Part shown: in pieces, positions 27,467 to 36,573 of the stretch | Layout of the letters: each line of letters starts with the position of its first letter | How positions within the stretch are numbered: the first letter of the stretch is position 1 | Source: Opitutaceae bacterium | GTDB lineage: Bacteria > Verrucomicrobiota > Verrucomicrobiia > Opitutales > Opitutaceae | Direction of reading: 5' to 3' | Assembly: GCA_016794785.1 (NCBI GenBank) | Contig: JAEUHC010000010.1 | Location: 1 to 64,000 of the forward strand | Length of the DNA: 64,000 nucleotides | The notes under the pieces: model-generated | The model's input: only the letters and a program-made list of their open reading frames with translations | Databases searched by the model: none | Told to the model about the DNA's origin: nothing | Translations under genes and position numbers: made by a program

Positions 27467-30205
27467 ATGCCCACTCGCGCCCTTTTTTGCCTCCTCAGCC
27501 TTGCCTGCCTCCTGCCGCTGCGCGCGCAGACGCCCACGCCCGCCACGGTGGAAAAACCCAGCGCCGTCGAGCTGGCCTATTGGACGCAGTTGCAGCGCGA
27601 CCTCGACGAAATGCGCCGCGCCAACCTCGCCGTCGGCCTTCGCACCAGCCCGCTCGAGACCTCCGCGGAAAACATCAGCGCCATCGTCTCGCGGGTCGAA
27701 AAATTTCTCGACCGGCGCGACAAGGACCCCGTCGCCGACCTCGGCCCCGACTACAAGGAATACCGCGAGCGCGTGATGAAGCTCTGCGAGCTCGCGCTGA
27801 ACCCGCTCACCGCCGCCGCCAAGTTCAAATCCACCCTCGTGACCGATGGGGAACAGCGGATGATGCAGGTTTTCGGCATCATCAAATCCGTCGAGGCCCT
27901 CGACGAACAAAAGCCGCGGCTCGTCGCCCTCCATGACAAACTGGATGCCCGCGCGGTCTCCGCCGGGGCCGAGCCGCAGTGGTTTTTCCAAGTGCTCGGC
28001 ATCGGTGACAAACCCCGCGCGGCGGGCGCCCTGGGTTCGCCCGAGGAGCGCGACGCCCAGTTCATCAAAGACGCCACCGCGATCAGCGCCGTTTATGGCG
28101 ACATCGCCAAGGGCCACTTCATCGCGCACCGCGTCAAGGACGGCCTCACCGAGGGTCTGATGGATCCGCTCATGGAATCGCTCACGAAATTTCGCGAGCA
28201 GTTTGCCGACACGCCCAACGATCAGCTCGCCGAGGCGCTCCGCACCGCGCCCTCGCTGCAGGAGCGTCCCGGCACCTTCGTGCTGAAGCGCCACCTTGTC
28301 CGCATCGAGCTCGCGCGCCGCACCAACATCGTCGCGCACCTGATCGCCATGCAGGAGTTTCAGGGCGCGTTCAGCCGCTGGCTCGGCAAGGCCTCGGACA
28401 TCGCGCCCATCGGCCTCTGCCGCGATATCGCCGTGGCGCGCGACAGCTCGTGGTTCGCCCACGTCAGCGACGAGCGCACGCTCGTCGTGCGTGACGCCGC
28501 CACGGGCCGCGTGCGGGTCACCATTCCCACGCCTGATCCGATCCGCTCGCTCGCCTCGGCGCTCGACGGCCGCGTGATGATCTTCACCGCCGCGGGCCTC
28601 TTTGCGGTCAACCCTGCCCTCCCCAAGCCCGCCTTGAGCCTCCTCGCCCAGCGCCGCAGCGCCTTCCTGGAAGCCCGCCTCGCCGGCGCGGAAAAAGCCG
28701 ACCGTTTTGTCTATGGCCTCGGCGTCATGCCCGCGATGTCGCGCGCCGGCCAGGAGAGCACCTTCAGCGCGGAAAAAAACGCCAGCCGCATCACCGCCGT
28801 CGGCATCGACGCGGAGGGCAACACCCTCGCCCTCGGCTACGCCGGCGACAACCTCACCGGCACCGGCAGCCGCAGCTACGGCGTCGATTTGTTGCGCTTT
28901 GACGGCGAAGCCGGACTCGCCGAGGGGACCAAAATCACCAGCAACCGCATCTCGCCCCCTCTCAGCCTCGCGGCGCTCTCGATCGATCTTTCGGCGGATG
29001 GCCGCCAGCTTGCCGTCGCGTGGTTCGGCCAGTTCGGCGGCGCCGTCACATTCAACGATCTCGCCGACGAGAAATCCTCGCAGCGCATCTTCACGATTGA
29101 TGGCGAATCCTACACTTGGGTGCGCCTGCTGCCGGGCACCCCGGCGCGCATCGCCGCCGCCACGCGGCACGGCGCGGTGCGCATCTGGGAAACGGAGACG
29201 CGCCAGCTCGTGGCGCGCTTCGATGTGCCCTCCGGCCCCGACGGCGTGGCCTGCGCGCTGGTCGGCGGCGACCTTCTTTCGGTCGCGCTCGGCCGCACCG
29301 CCGTCCACCGCTGGAAACTCGCGGACGGCGCCCATCTCGCGGCCTATGCCGGCGAGGCCCCCCAGGCCGCGCCTTCCGCGCTCGCCGCCGAACGCGCCCT
29401 CCACCCCGTGCGTGAGACGCTCGTCACTCTCGTCCGTGCGAAAAACGACGAAGAGCGCGTGCCCATCCTCGAGACCCTGCGCGGCCCGCAGGCCGCGCAA
29501 GTCGAGGCCGTGGGCCAGCGCCGCACCATCGATCATTGGCTTGGCCGCATCCGCACCGAGCAGGTCCACAAGCTGCGCCGCGACAAGCGCCGGCTCGAAG
29601 CCTTCGAGCTCGGCTCCAAGGAAGTCGCCGGCGGCGTCGTCACCGCCAACCTCGCCTACGCCACCATCGCGGCCGGCAACGGCGCGGTTTACGAGAACAC
29701 CACGCCGGCCTTCCGCGCGCGCGTCCTCGCCTTCGCCCGGCGCGCCATGGAGCTCTTCCCCACCGACAACGACATCCGCGCGGAATTCCTCCTCGCCCGC
29801 TCGGGCTCGCTCGCCGCCGAGGGCAAGGTCACGGAAGCCCTGGCCGACATCGACCGGCTCAACGCCGTCTGGCCCACCCTCGCGCCCCATCGCGGCGAAC
29901 GCTACAATGTCGCCATCGTCGGCCACCAGGCCGCGCTCAAGGCCGGCCGCAAACAGGAAGCCTTGCGCCACCTCATCACCGCGATCGACTTTGCGGCGGA
30001 CAAGCCGGCCACTCTCTCCGTCGCGCGCAATGTCTTCAGCCTCGCCTATGAACTCAAGGACTGGAAGAACGCCGCCCACTACGCCAACGCCGCCCTCAAC
30101 CTCGATCCGGCGTTGAAGAACGATCAGAACTTCATGGCCGCCGCGCGCTATGCCTACGGCCAGGCCAACCCGCAGCCTGCGGCCGCTCCGAAGAAGAAGA
30201 AATAG
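27467..30205 (+). CDS. Exported beta-propeller/TPR protein, partner of CHAT protease
   Basis: The 912-residue protein has a signal peptide (MPTRALFCLLSLACLLPLRAQ). Residues about 25-300 are helical and unassigned. About 310-640 look like a WD40-type propeller (DERTLVVRDAATGRVRVTIPT, HGAVRIWETETRQLVARFD). About 690-895 are TPR-like helices (KVTEALADIDRLNAVWP, AAHYANAALNLDPALKND), ending in a Lys-rich tail. No catalytic motif is visible, so a scaffold or recognition role is likely. The TPR-CHAT gene starts two bases after its stop, which implies a joint function. ATG 27467 was chosen for the signal peptide. Confidence 0.82.
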   Translation: MPTRALFCLLSLACLLPLRAQTPTPATVEKPSAVELAYWTQLQRDLDEMRRANLAVGLRTSPLETSAENISAIVSRVEKFLDRRDKDPVADLGPDYKEYRERVMKLCELALNPLTAAAKFKSTLVTDGEQRMMQVFGIIKSVEALDEQKPRLVALHDKLDARAVSAGAEPQWFFQVLGIGDKPRAAGALGSPEERDAQFIKDATAISAVYGDIAKGHFIAHRVKDGLTEGLMDPLMESLTKFREQFADTPNDQLAEALRTAPSLQERPGTFVLKRHLVRIELARRTNIVAHLIAMQEFQGAFSRWLGKASDIAPIGLCRDIAVARDSSWFAHVSDERTLVVRDAATGRVRVTIPTPDPIRSLASALDGRVMIFTAAGLFAVNPALPKPALSLLAQRRSAFLEARLAGAEKADRFVYGLGVMPAMSRAGQESTFSAEKNASRITAVGIDAEGNTLALGYAGDNLTGTGSRSYGVDLLRFDGEAGLAEGTKITSNRISPPLSLAALSIDLSADGRQLAVAWFGQFGGAVTFNDLADEKSSQRIFTIDGESYTWVRLLPGTPARIAAATRHGAVRIWETETRQLVARFDVPSGPDGVACALVGGDLLSVALGRTAVHRWKLADGAHLAAYAGEAPQAAPSALAAERALHPVRETLVTLVRAKNDEERVPILETLRGPQAAQVEAVGQRRTIDHWLGRIRTEQVHKLRRDKRRLEAFELGSKEVAGGVVTANLAYATIAAGNGAVYENTTPAFRARVLAFARRAMELFPTDNDIRAEFLLARSGSLAAEGKVTEALADIDRLNAVWPTLAPHRGERYNVAIVGHQAALKAGRKQEALRHLITAIDFAADKPATLSVARNVFSLAYELKDWKNAAHYANAALNLDPALKNDQNFMAAARYAYGQANPQPAAAPKKKK

Positions 30206-30207
30206 CC

Positions 30208-32856
30208 ATGCGCCCCGCCGCGCTCCCGCTTCTCGCCGCCGCGCTCGCATTCGCGGGCCCGCAGCGCGCGGCCGACACCCCGAGCCGGGCCGCCACCCAG
30301 GCCGCCGCCGAAAAGTTGATGAAGAAATGGGGCCCGGTGGACCAGGCCTACAGCGATGCCTTCGCCACCATCATCGAGCGCCGCTTCGGCGCCGGCGAGG
30401 CGGCCTTTGACAAGGCGCTCACCCTCGCCACCGCCGCCGGCCGCGCCCCATCCTACCTGGCCGGCCTCAAGGACGGACGCGCCCGGGTGCGGCTCGAAGT
30501 CGGCCGCTTCGCCGCCGCCCGCACCGACAACGACGAGGCCCTCGCCGTCCTGACCGATCCGCGATCGCGGGAGAACGCCCTTTTCCTGCGTGTCGCCATC
30601 GCCCGCGCGCTGGGTGATTTCCGCCTCGCCGCCGACACTCTCGGCGAACTCAAGCGCGCCGCCGCCGCGCGCGGCGACAAATCCCTCGACACGACCCGGG
30701 CGCTCGCGAGCGCCGAAGCGCGCAACCGCCGCGCTTGGGGCGATCTCACCGGTGCCATCGAGCAGTTCGAACGCACCCGCGCCCTCGACGACAAATCCAC
30801 CGAGAACCTCCGCGAACTCGCCGCCTGCCACCTCCTCGCCCGCGCCCCCGCCGTCGCCGCGCCGCTGGCTCAGCAGGCGCTCGAACAGGACCTGCACTAT
30901 CGTGGCATCAGCCGCCGGCGCCCCCGCGAGCAATGGATCGAAGCCGGCGACGCCTCGCTCCTCGCCTCCCTCCGGCTCGCCGCCGACTGCGCCCTCGCCC
31001 TGCGCGATTATCCCGCCGCCCTCGCCCACTACGAGACCGCCGCGGCCCTCGCCGCCAAGCTCGGCCAGAACGGTGAGAAAAAACTCAGCGACCTCGGCCG
31101 CGCCCGCACCCTCATCGCCGCCAAGGATCCCCGCGCCGCCGAGGTCACGCCCGCCTGGCTCGAAGCCCTCGCCACCCTCGACGAGCGCACCGTCCCCGAG
31201 GCGCGCCTGCGCATCGAGATTTTCTCCACGGTCGGCGAACTCGCCTTCACGGGCGCACACCATGCCATCGCCGTCCGCACCCTCGAGCGCTCCGCCGCGC
31301 TCGTCGAGCAGGTGCGCGCCACCGCCACCGTCGAGGATCGCCGGCACTACCTCGCCCTCCAGGCCGACAGCTATCGCCGCCTCGTCACGGCGCACGTGCG
31401 CAGCGGAAATACGTGGGGCGCCCTGCTTGCCGCCGAGTCTCTCAAGGGCCGCATGCTTCAGGAAACACTCCAGCCCGGCCATGACCGCGCCGACGTCCCT
31501 GCCGACGCCCGCCTCGCGCAGCTGCGCGACTTTCAGCGCCGCCTCCCGCCCGATGTCGCCGCCATCAGCTACGCCAATGCCGATTGGTCCGGCAGCCCAC
31601 CCGTCGCCATCGTCGTCACGCACGACAAAGTCACCGCCGTCGAACTAGCGCCGGGCCGCTTGAAGTTCGGCCTCGAGCTGCTCCCCGTCGCCGAGATTCT
31701 CGCCGCCCAGCGGCGCGACGTGGACGCCAGCCGCTACACCGGAGGCGACGAGGTGTCACTCGCCGGCCTCATCGCCTACTACCGCGAGTGCCTCACCTGC
31801 CCGCCCAAGGAAATCGCCGCCCGCCTCCCCGCGCAGATCGCGATCATGCGGCTGCTGCATGATTTTCTCTTCGAGCCGTTGCGACCGGCCCTCGGCGCCC
31901 GCCGCCGCCTGCTGATCGCGCCGAGCGGCCTGCTCGCCTACCTGCCCTTTGAGACGCTCGCCAACCGCGAGCAGCGCATGCTCGTCTCGGACCACGCAAT
32001 CACGCTCACCCCTTCGCTGCTCACCACCATGGCGCTCGCGGCGCGGCCCGCGGCCACCTTTGCCCGCCCGATGCTCGCCTTCGGCGGCGCCGTCTACAAT
32101 CCGCAGAGCTACGCCAGTGACATGACCGCGGCCGAGCGCATGAAACTGCAATTCGGCTCGATGCTCGTCGCCGCGCGGCAGGCCGCCTTTGCGCCCAATC
32201 GCAGCCCCTACGCCGGGGTCTTCGGTGGCCCGATGAGCAACCTCGCCGGCACCAAGGCGGAGGTCCAGATGCTCGGCGAACTCCTCCCCGGCACGCGGGT
32301 CGTCCTCGGGCCGGACGTGAACGAGAAAAACATCCGCGCTCTCGCCGCAGCGGGCGAACTGCGCAGCGCGCGTGTCCTGCACTTCGCCGTGCACGGCGCC
32401 GCGTTGCCGGCGCGACCCGACCTCTCCTGCATCGCCCTCTCCTACGAAGGCCACTACACTCAGAATCTTCCCGCTGAACGCGATGGTCTCCTCCAGCTCA
32501 GCGAGATTCAGGCCCTGCCGCTCCGCGCCGAGCTCGTCACGCTCAGCGCCTGCGAGACCGGCCTCGGCGCCATCCTCGCCGGCGAGGGCGTGGTGGGCCT
32601 CACCGGCGCGTTTCTCACCGCCGGCAGCAACCGCGTGCTAGCCTCCCTCTGGGCGGTCAACGACGCCGGCACGACCTACTTCATGCAGCGGTTCTACAAG
32701 CTGCATGTCTCCGAAGCCATGGCCGGCGATCTCGCGATGGCCGCGGTGAAACGCGAATTCATGGCCGGCCAGGCGGGCGGCTTCCGCCACCCGCAATACT
32801 GGGCGCCCTTCAACCTCTACGGCGGCGCCGAGCTCCTCGCGCCCGCCGCGCCCTAG
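30208..32856 (+). CDS. Exported TPR-CHAT caspase-like protease
   Basis: The 882-residue protein has a probable signal peptide (cleavage near GPQRA-A). TPR-like helical repeats span about 30-450 and a CHAT domain spans about 560-878. The cysteine-protease dyad of the CHAT family is visible: H729 in LHFAVHGA and C782 in LSACETGLG. The end, GFRHPQYWAPFNLYGGAE, is the characteristic closing block of CHAT domains. CHAT proteases elsewhere are activated by partner proteins and cleave specific targets. Export would place this one in the periplasm, which is unusual to my knowledge. It follows the propeller/TPR gene by two bases. Confidence 0.9.
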   Translation: MRPAALPLLAAALAFAGPQRAADTPSRAATQAAAEKLMKKWGPVDQAYSDAFATIIERRFGAGEAAFDKALTLATAAGRAPSYLAGLKDGRARVRLEVGRFAAARTDNDEALAVLTDPRSRENALFLRVAIARALGDFRLAADTLGELKRAAAARGDKSLDTTRALASAEARNRRAWGDLTGAIEQFERTRALDDKSTENLRELAACHLLARAPAVAAPLAQQALEQDLHYRGISRRRPREQWIEAGDASLLASLRLAADCALALRDYPAALAHYETAAALAAKLGQNGEKKLSDLGRARTLIAAKDPRAAEVTPAWLEALATLDERTVPEARLRIEIFSTVGELAFTGAHHAIAVRTLERSAALVEQVRATATVEDRRHYLALQADSYRRLVTAHVRSGNTWGALLAAESLKGRMLQETLQPGHDRADVPADARLAQLRDFQRRLPPDVAAISYANADWSGSPPVAIVVTHDKVTAVELAPGRLKFGLELLPVAEILAAQRRDVDASRYTGGDEVSLAGLIAYYRECLTCPPKEIAARLPAQIAIMRLLHDFLFEPLRPALGARRRLLIAPSGLLAYLPFETLANREQRMLVSDHAITLTPSLLTTMALAARPAATFARPMLAFGGAVYNPQSYASDMTAAERMKLQFGSMLVAARQAAFAPNRSPYAGVFGGPMSNLAGTKAEVQMLGELLPGTRVVLGPDVNEKNIRALAAAGELRSARVLHFAVHGAALPARPDLSCIALSYEGHYTQNLPAERDGLLQLSEIQALPLRAELVTLSACETGLGAILAGEGVVGLTGAFLTAGSNRVLASLWAVNDAGTTYFMQRFYKLHVSEAMAGDLAMAAVKREFMAGQAGGFRHPQYWAPFNLYGGAELLAPAAP

Positions 32857-33462
32857 TCACTCCCGCCAGGTGAACGCGTGGCAGAGCGCCACGCCCGCGG
32901 CGTCGGCCTCGTCGAAGGCGAGTGTGCGCCCGTGCCCCAGCAGCGCCATGATCGTCCGCGCCATCTGCTCCTTGCTCGCGCGCCCCGCGCCCACCACCGC
33001 CTGCTTCACGCGCAACGGCGCGTATTCGTAAACCGGCTTCTCCCGCAGCGCCGCCGCCGAGATCGCCGCCCCGCGCGCCGCGCCGAGGATCTGCGCCGTC
33101 TGGAAATTCTGCACAAAGATCGTCTGCTCCAGCGCCACGTGGCGCACGTCCGTCGCTGCGTCGAGCATAGCCGCCACCGCGCGGTGGATCTCGCCCAGCG
33201 CCTCCGCCATCGGCCGCTTCGCATGGACCTTCACGGTCTGGCAGCGCAGCAGCAGCGGCGCGCGCCCGGCCGCAAATTCGATCAACGCGAGCCCCGTCCC
33301 GCGCAGCGAGGGATCGATCCCGAGCACCACGCCGGCGAACGGTGCCCGGGCCCGCACCCCGGCCGAATCCTGCCCGACCCCCGTTCCGTTGGCCGGCAAA
33401 GCCAGCGCGACCGGCAGCGGTTTGCCCGCCAGCTTCGCCGCCCACATCTGCCTGACGTTCAT
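32857..33462 (-). CDS. ruvC: Holliday junction resolvase RuvC
   Basis: The 201-residue endonuclease cuts Holliday junctions in recombination. Acidic metal ligands are visible: D50 in [11 protein letters not shown]112 in [11 protein letters not shown], and D185/D188 in [14 protein letters not shown]. The protein has about 45 residues before the first catalytic motif that ordinary RuvC lacks. ATG 33462 is preferred because it overlaps the stop of the upstream permease gene as ATGA; ATG 33471 is also possible. The 3' end abuts the CHAT gene with no spacer. No ruvA or ruvB is nearby. Confidence 0.92.
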   Translation of the reverse strand: MNVRQMWAAKLAGKPLPVALALPANGTGVGQDSAGVRARAPFAGVVLGIDPSLRGTGLALIEFAAGRAPLLLRCQTVKVHAKRPMAEALGEIHRAVAAMLDAATDVRHVALEQTIFVQNFQTAQILGAARGAAISAAALREKPVYEYAPLRVKQAVVGAGRASKEQMARTIMALLGHGRTLAFDEADAAGVALCHAFTWRE

Positions 33463-34205
33463 CCGCGCCATGATCGGTAGAGCAGATTCAGCCCCGCGAT
33501 GAGGCTGAGCGCGAGCGCGAGATTCTCAAACGCCCGCTGGTCGATCTTGAGCACGAGTTTCCGGCCGAACCACGCGCCCGCCAGCACCACCGGCGCGAGC
33601 CAGAGGTTGAACGCGAAGCTCGTCGAGTGAATCAGCCCCAGGTTGATCATGAAGGGCACCTTGAAGAGATTCAGGAGGAGAAAAAACACCGCGCTCGTGC
33701 CCACCCAGTCGAGCTTGGGCAGCCGCATCGCGAGCAGATAGACGACCATCAGCGGCCCCGCCGCGTTGGCCACGAGCGTCGTGAACCCCGCGAGCACCCC
33801 AATCGTCGGCGCAAACCACGCGCCGTGTTCCGCCTCGTGCCCCGCGAACCGCCGGCGGAGCAGTTGCATGACGACAAGCCCGAGCACGATCGCCCCGATG
33901 AGTGCGCCGGCTTGCCGGTCGTTGATTCGGTCAAACGCCAGCCAGCCGATCACGACTCCCGCCGCCGTCCACGGAAACAGCCGCCAGAGATGGACCCACT
34001 TCGCGTGCCGCCCGTAGGTGAACGAGGCCACGATGTCGCCGAAGCACAGCAGCGGCAACACCGTGCCCGTCGCCTGCTTCGGCGGCATCATCAGCGCAAA
34101 CAGCACGACGGCGAGGATGCCGAGCCCGCCGATGCCGGACTTGGAAATACCCACGATCAGCGCCGCGCCCACGGCGACCGCCCATTGCCAGGGTTCGAGG
34201 GTCAT
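33459..34205 (-). CDS. TauE/SafE-family membrane permease
   Basis: The 248-residue protein has about eight hydrophobic segments. It starts with the family block [22 protein letters not shown], continues with [18 protein letters not shown], and has a second half with [18 protein letters not shown], the internal-repeat counterpart. TauE/SafE permeases are thought to export sulfite, sulfoacetate or related anions across the inner membrane; the substrate here is not evident. Its start overlaps the stop of the upstream lipoprotein gene (ATGA), and its own stop overlaps the ruvC start. Confidence 0.9.
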   Translation of the reverse strand: MTLEPWQWAVAVGAALIVGISKSGIGGLGILAVVLFALMMPPKQATGTVLPLLCFGDIVASFTYGRHAKWVHLWRLFPWTAAGVVIGWLAFDRINDRQAGALIGAIVLGLVVMQLLRRRFAGHEAEHGAWFAPTIGVLAGFTTLVANAAGPLMVVYLLAMRLPKLDWVGTSAVFFLLLNLFKVPFMINLGLIHSTSFAFNLWLAPVVLAGAWFGRKLVLKIDQRAFENLALALSLIAGLNLLYRSWRG

Positions 34206-34759
34206 CGCATCCGAATCTTCGCAATTACCGGATCATCCGGCAGGACGGTTTTCACGAGCGCCAAGATCTCGCGGATGGCCGGGCTACAGTCCTCGGGCGA
34301 AGCAGTTCTCCCGCCCGCGGCAAACGCCACCTCAGCACAGGCGAAGCAGACCCAGGCATCGGCGACTGCTGGGGGCGCTTCGAAGCGAATTCGCACAATT
34401 GGATCAAACAGGCACATGTTGCTGGCAAAGGCTGTGTCTTTGGGAAATTTGCCCCGCAGGTATGAGGATTTGTTGAGCAAAAGCGCCCTGATCTTTTTCG
34501 CCTGATCTGATTCGAACTTCACTCCCTCCCCGAGCGAAAGATACCGCATTTCCAAACTGGCCAACGCTTCTGAAGCTCCTTGCGGTGAATCCTTGGTTGG
34601 AGGGTTCTCAGCCAAACGCCACATGCGCACCGTCTCGGCACGCCTGATTGTGCGTTCGATGTCAGAACCACCGACCAGCTCAGAAAGCGCCCATCTAGGC
34701 TCACAACCTGTAGCCAAGCCGAGCACCGCCAGCGCCAACCATCTGATCGGCCGCTTCAC
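34202..34759 (-). CDS. Putative lipoprotein of unknown function
   Basis: The 185-residue product begins with a Lys/Arg n-region, a hydrophobic stretch and a lipobox-like LATGC at residues 15-19. No domain is recognised. Several cysteines occur in the mature part, including WVCFACAE. The GTG start at 34759 overlaps the recF stop (GTGA), and its stop overlaps the permease start (ATGA). Base composition is lower in GC than the neighbours, so it may be a later insertion into the chain. Confidence 0.7.
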   Translation of the reverse strand: MKRPIRWLALAVLGLATGCEPRWALSELVGGSDIERTIRRAETVRMWRLAENPPTKDSPQGASEALASLEMRYLSLGEGVKFESDQAKKIRALLLNKSSYLRGKFPKDTAFASNMCLFDPIVRIRFEAPPAVADAWVCFACAEVAFAAGGRTASPEDCSPAIREILALVKTVLPDDPVIAKIRMR

Positions 34760-35844
34760 GACACCGCCTCCTTCTCCGCAAACACTCCGTCCGCCACCTC
34801 AAATACCTGCCAGGCGCCGAGGTCGGCGTCGGGCAGGTGCGTGCCGGTCGCGATGATTTGCGCGTCAGGATCGAGGGCCGACCAGAAGCGCGCGCGGCGG
34901 GCGGGATCGAGTTCGCCGAGCACGTCGTCGGCGAGGAGCACGGGGCGCACGCCGCTCTTCTCCTGGAACCACGCCGCTTGCGCGATGCGCAGCGCGAGCA
35001 CGAGCGAGCGCTGCTGGCCCTCGGACGCGAAGTCCTTCGCGGCGGTGTGCTTCACCGTGAAATGAAAATCGTCGCGGTGCGGGCCGGTGAGCGTCGTGCG
35101 AAACTGCTGGTCGCGCGCGCGGCCGGATTCGAGCCGCGCGAGCAGCGACTCGGCCGAGGCCTCGGCGAAGTTTGGCTCATAGACGAGCGCGACCGGCTCC
35201 GCGGCATCGGCGATGCGCGTGTAGGCCGCCTGCATGGCCTGGGCCAGCGTCGCGATCCCGGCGGCGCGACGCGCGATCACTTCGGCGGCGGCGGGCGCAA
35301 GGGTGTGCTCGAAGGCGCCGAGTTCCGCGGTGCTGGCGCGGCCGGACTTGAGCAGGGCGTTGCGCTCGGCGAGCGCGCGCGTGGCGGTTTGCAGGGCGCG
35401 GAGGTAGCCCGCGTCCATCGCCGCCAGCGTGAGATCGAGCCAGCGGCGGCGCTGCGCGGGCGAGCCGCGCACGAGCTGCATGTCCTGCGAGGAAAAGACG
35501 ACGGTCGGGAATTTCCCCAGATGCTCGGCGAGCTTCGTCACCCGCGCCTGATCGCACCACAGCTCCTTGCCGTCGTGGCGGAGCTTGAGCGTCACGTTCG
35601 TCTCGCCCTGCCGCTCATGCTCGATCACGTAGGCCAGCGCGGCGCAGTGCTGGCCGTGGCCGACGAGGAGTTTTTGATCCGTGGTGCGGAAGGAGCGCAG
35701 CGCCGTCACGAGCCCGGCGGCCTCGAGCAGGTTGGTCTTTCCCTGCCCGTTGGCGCCGACGAGAAAGTGCTGCCGCCCCGTGAACTCGAGCGCCGCAAAC
35801 CCCGCGTTGCGGAAGTGGCGGAGCGTGAGTTTGCGGAGGCGCAT
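34756..35844 (-). CDS. recF: DNA replication and repair protein RecF
   Basis: The 362-residue SMC-like ATPase has [19 protein letters not shown] at the start, Walker [10 protein letters not shown] at 30-38, the ABC signature [18 protein letters not shown] and Walker [17 protein letters not shown]. RecF with RecO and RecR loads RecA at single-strand gaps. It is not next to dnaA, dnaN or gyrB here. It leads a minus-strand chain of four genes joined by 4-base overlaps (recF, lipoprotein, permease, ruvC), so two recombination genes flank two membrane genes. Confidence 0.95.
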   Translation of the reverse strand: MRLRKLTLRHFRNAGFAALEFTGRQHFLVGANGQGKTNLLEAAGLVTALRSFRTTDQKLLVGHGQHCAALAYVIEHERQGETNVTLKLRHDGKELWCDQARVTKLAEHLGKFPTVVFSSQDMQLVRGSPAQRRRWLDLTLAAMDAGYLRALQTATRALAERNALLKSGRASTAELGAFEHTLAPAAAEVIARRAAGIATLAQAMQAAYTRIADAAEPVALVYEPNFAEASAESLLARLESGRARDQQFRTTLTGPHRDDFHFTVKHTAAKDFASEGQQRSLVLALRIAQAAWFQEKSGVRPVLLADDVLGELDPARRARFWSALDPDAQIIATGTHLPDADLGAWQVFEVADGVFAEKEAVS

Positions 35845-35849
35845 GGCTC

Positions 35850-35943
35850 TGCGAGTAGCGGGTAGCCAGTAGCGGGTAGCGAGTAGAAAAACCCACGGGG
35901 CCCGTCCAAAACTATGCTCGCTACCCGCGGCTCGCTACTCACA
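35850..35943. repeat. AGTAGCGGGTAGC tandem plus inverted copies upstream of recF
   Basis: Between recF and gmhA, AGTAGCGGGTAGC occurs twice in tandem at 35855-35883, and near-inverse strings (GCTCGCTACCCGC, GGCTCGCTACTC) lie at 35913-35940. They could pair into a long stem-loop spanning the divergent promoter region. Confidence 0.55.
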
Positions 35944-35953
35944 ATTTTTCCCG

Positions 35954-36511
35954 ATGACCTTCGACGCCTCGCTCGCCGAAACCCTCCGCACCTTTCAGGC
36001 GCTCGCGGTGATCCGCCCGCAGATTGACCGTGCCGGCGAGCTCATGCTCGCGACGCTCCGCCGCGGCGGAAAGCTGCTCATCTGCGGCAACGGCGGCAGC
36101 GCGGCCGAGGCTGGGCATTTCTCGACCGAGCTCGTCGGCCGCTACGCCAAGACCCGCCGCTCGCTCCCCGCCATCGCGCTCTCCGCCGACGGCTCGCTGC
36201 TCTCCTGCATCGGCAACGACTTTGGCTTCGACACGGTTTTCTCGCGCCAGGTCTCCGGTCTCGCGAAGCCGGGAGACCTCGTGGTCGTGCTCACCTCGAG
36301 CGGCAACTCCGCCAACATCGTCGCGGCCCTGCATGAGGCAAAGAAGCTCGGCCTCGAGTCCGTCGCATTTCTCGGCCGCGGCGGCGGCAAGTGCGCGGGT
36401 CTCGCCACGTGCGATTTGATCATACCCGGTGAAAGCGGTGCGGCGGCGCAAGAGGCGCACTTGTTTCTGATCCATCACTTCTGCCGGCTGATCGACGCGG
36501 CCTTTGACTGA
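35954..36511 (+). CDS. gmhA: Phosphoheptose isomerase-like SIS protein
   Basis: The 185-residue protein is of GmhA length and type. It has the SIS-domain phosphate-binding CGNGGSAAEAGHFSTELVGRY, the ALSADGSLLSCIGNDFGFD block and VVLTSSGNSANIVAAL. The C-terminus has E-A-H-L and IHHFCRLID, the helix that contributes catalytic residues. GmhA converts sedoheptulose 7-phosphate to D-glycero-manno-heptose 7-phosphate for lipopolysaccharide core. No other heptose genes are adjacent. It is divergent from recF. Confidence 0.9.
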   Translation: MTFDASLAETLRTFQALAVIRPQIDRAGELMLATLRRGGKLLICGNGGSAAEAGHFSTELVGRYAKTRRSLPAIALSADGSLLSCIGNDFGFDTVFSRQVSGLAKPGDLVVVLTSSGNSANIVAALHEAKKLGLESVAFLGRGGGKCAGLATCDLIIPGESGAAAQEAHLFLIHHFCRLIDAAFD

Positions 36512-36522
36512 GCCGCGATCAG

Positions 36523-36558
36523 TCGGGGCGTAAAGACCCTCCCACAACCAAACGTGAC
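36523..36558. repeat. Extragenic repeat, family C copy 3 (short, reversed)
   Basis: GTCGGGGCGTAAAGACCCTCCCACAACCAAAC-like sequence, the reverse of the GTTTGG...GGGAGGGGCTTTACGCCCCGAC core. It fills the convergent gap between gmhA and the Mrr-like gene and could serve as a terminator for both. Confidence 0.65.
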
Positions 36559-36573
36559 CACCCGCAGCGGTCG

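Noticed and set aside
27374..30250. Very long open frame on the minus strand (about 958 codons)
   Set aside because: It is antisense to the propeller/TPR gene; the plus-strand product has a signal peptide and recognisable repeats, while the antisense product is low-complexity Gly/Ala/Arg/Glu. Long antisense frames are expected at this GC content.
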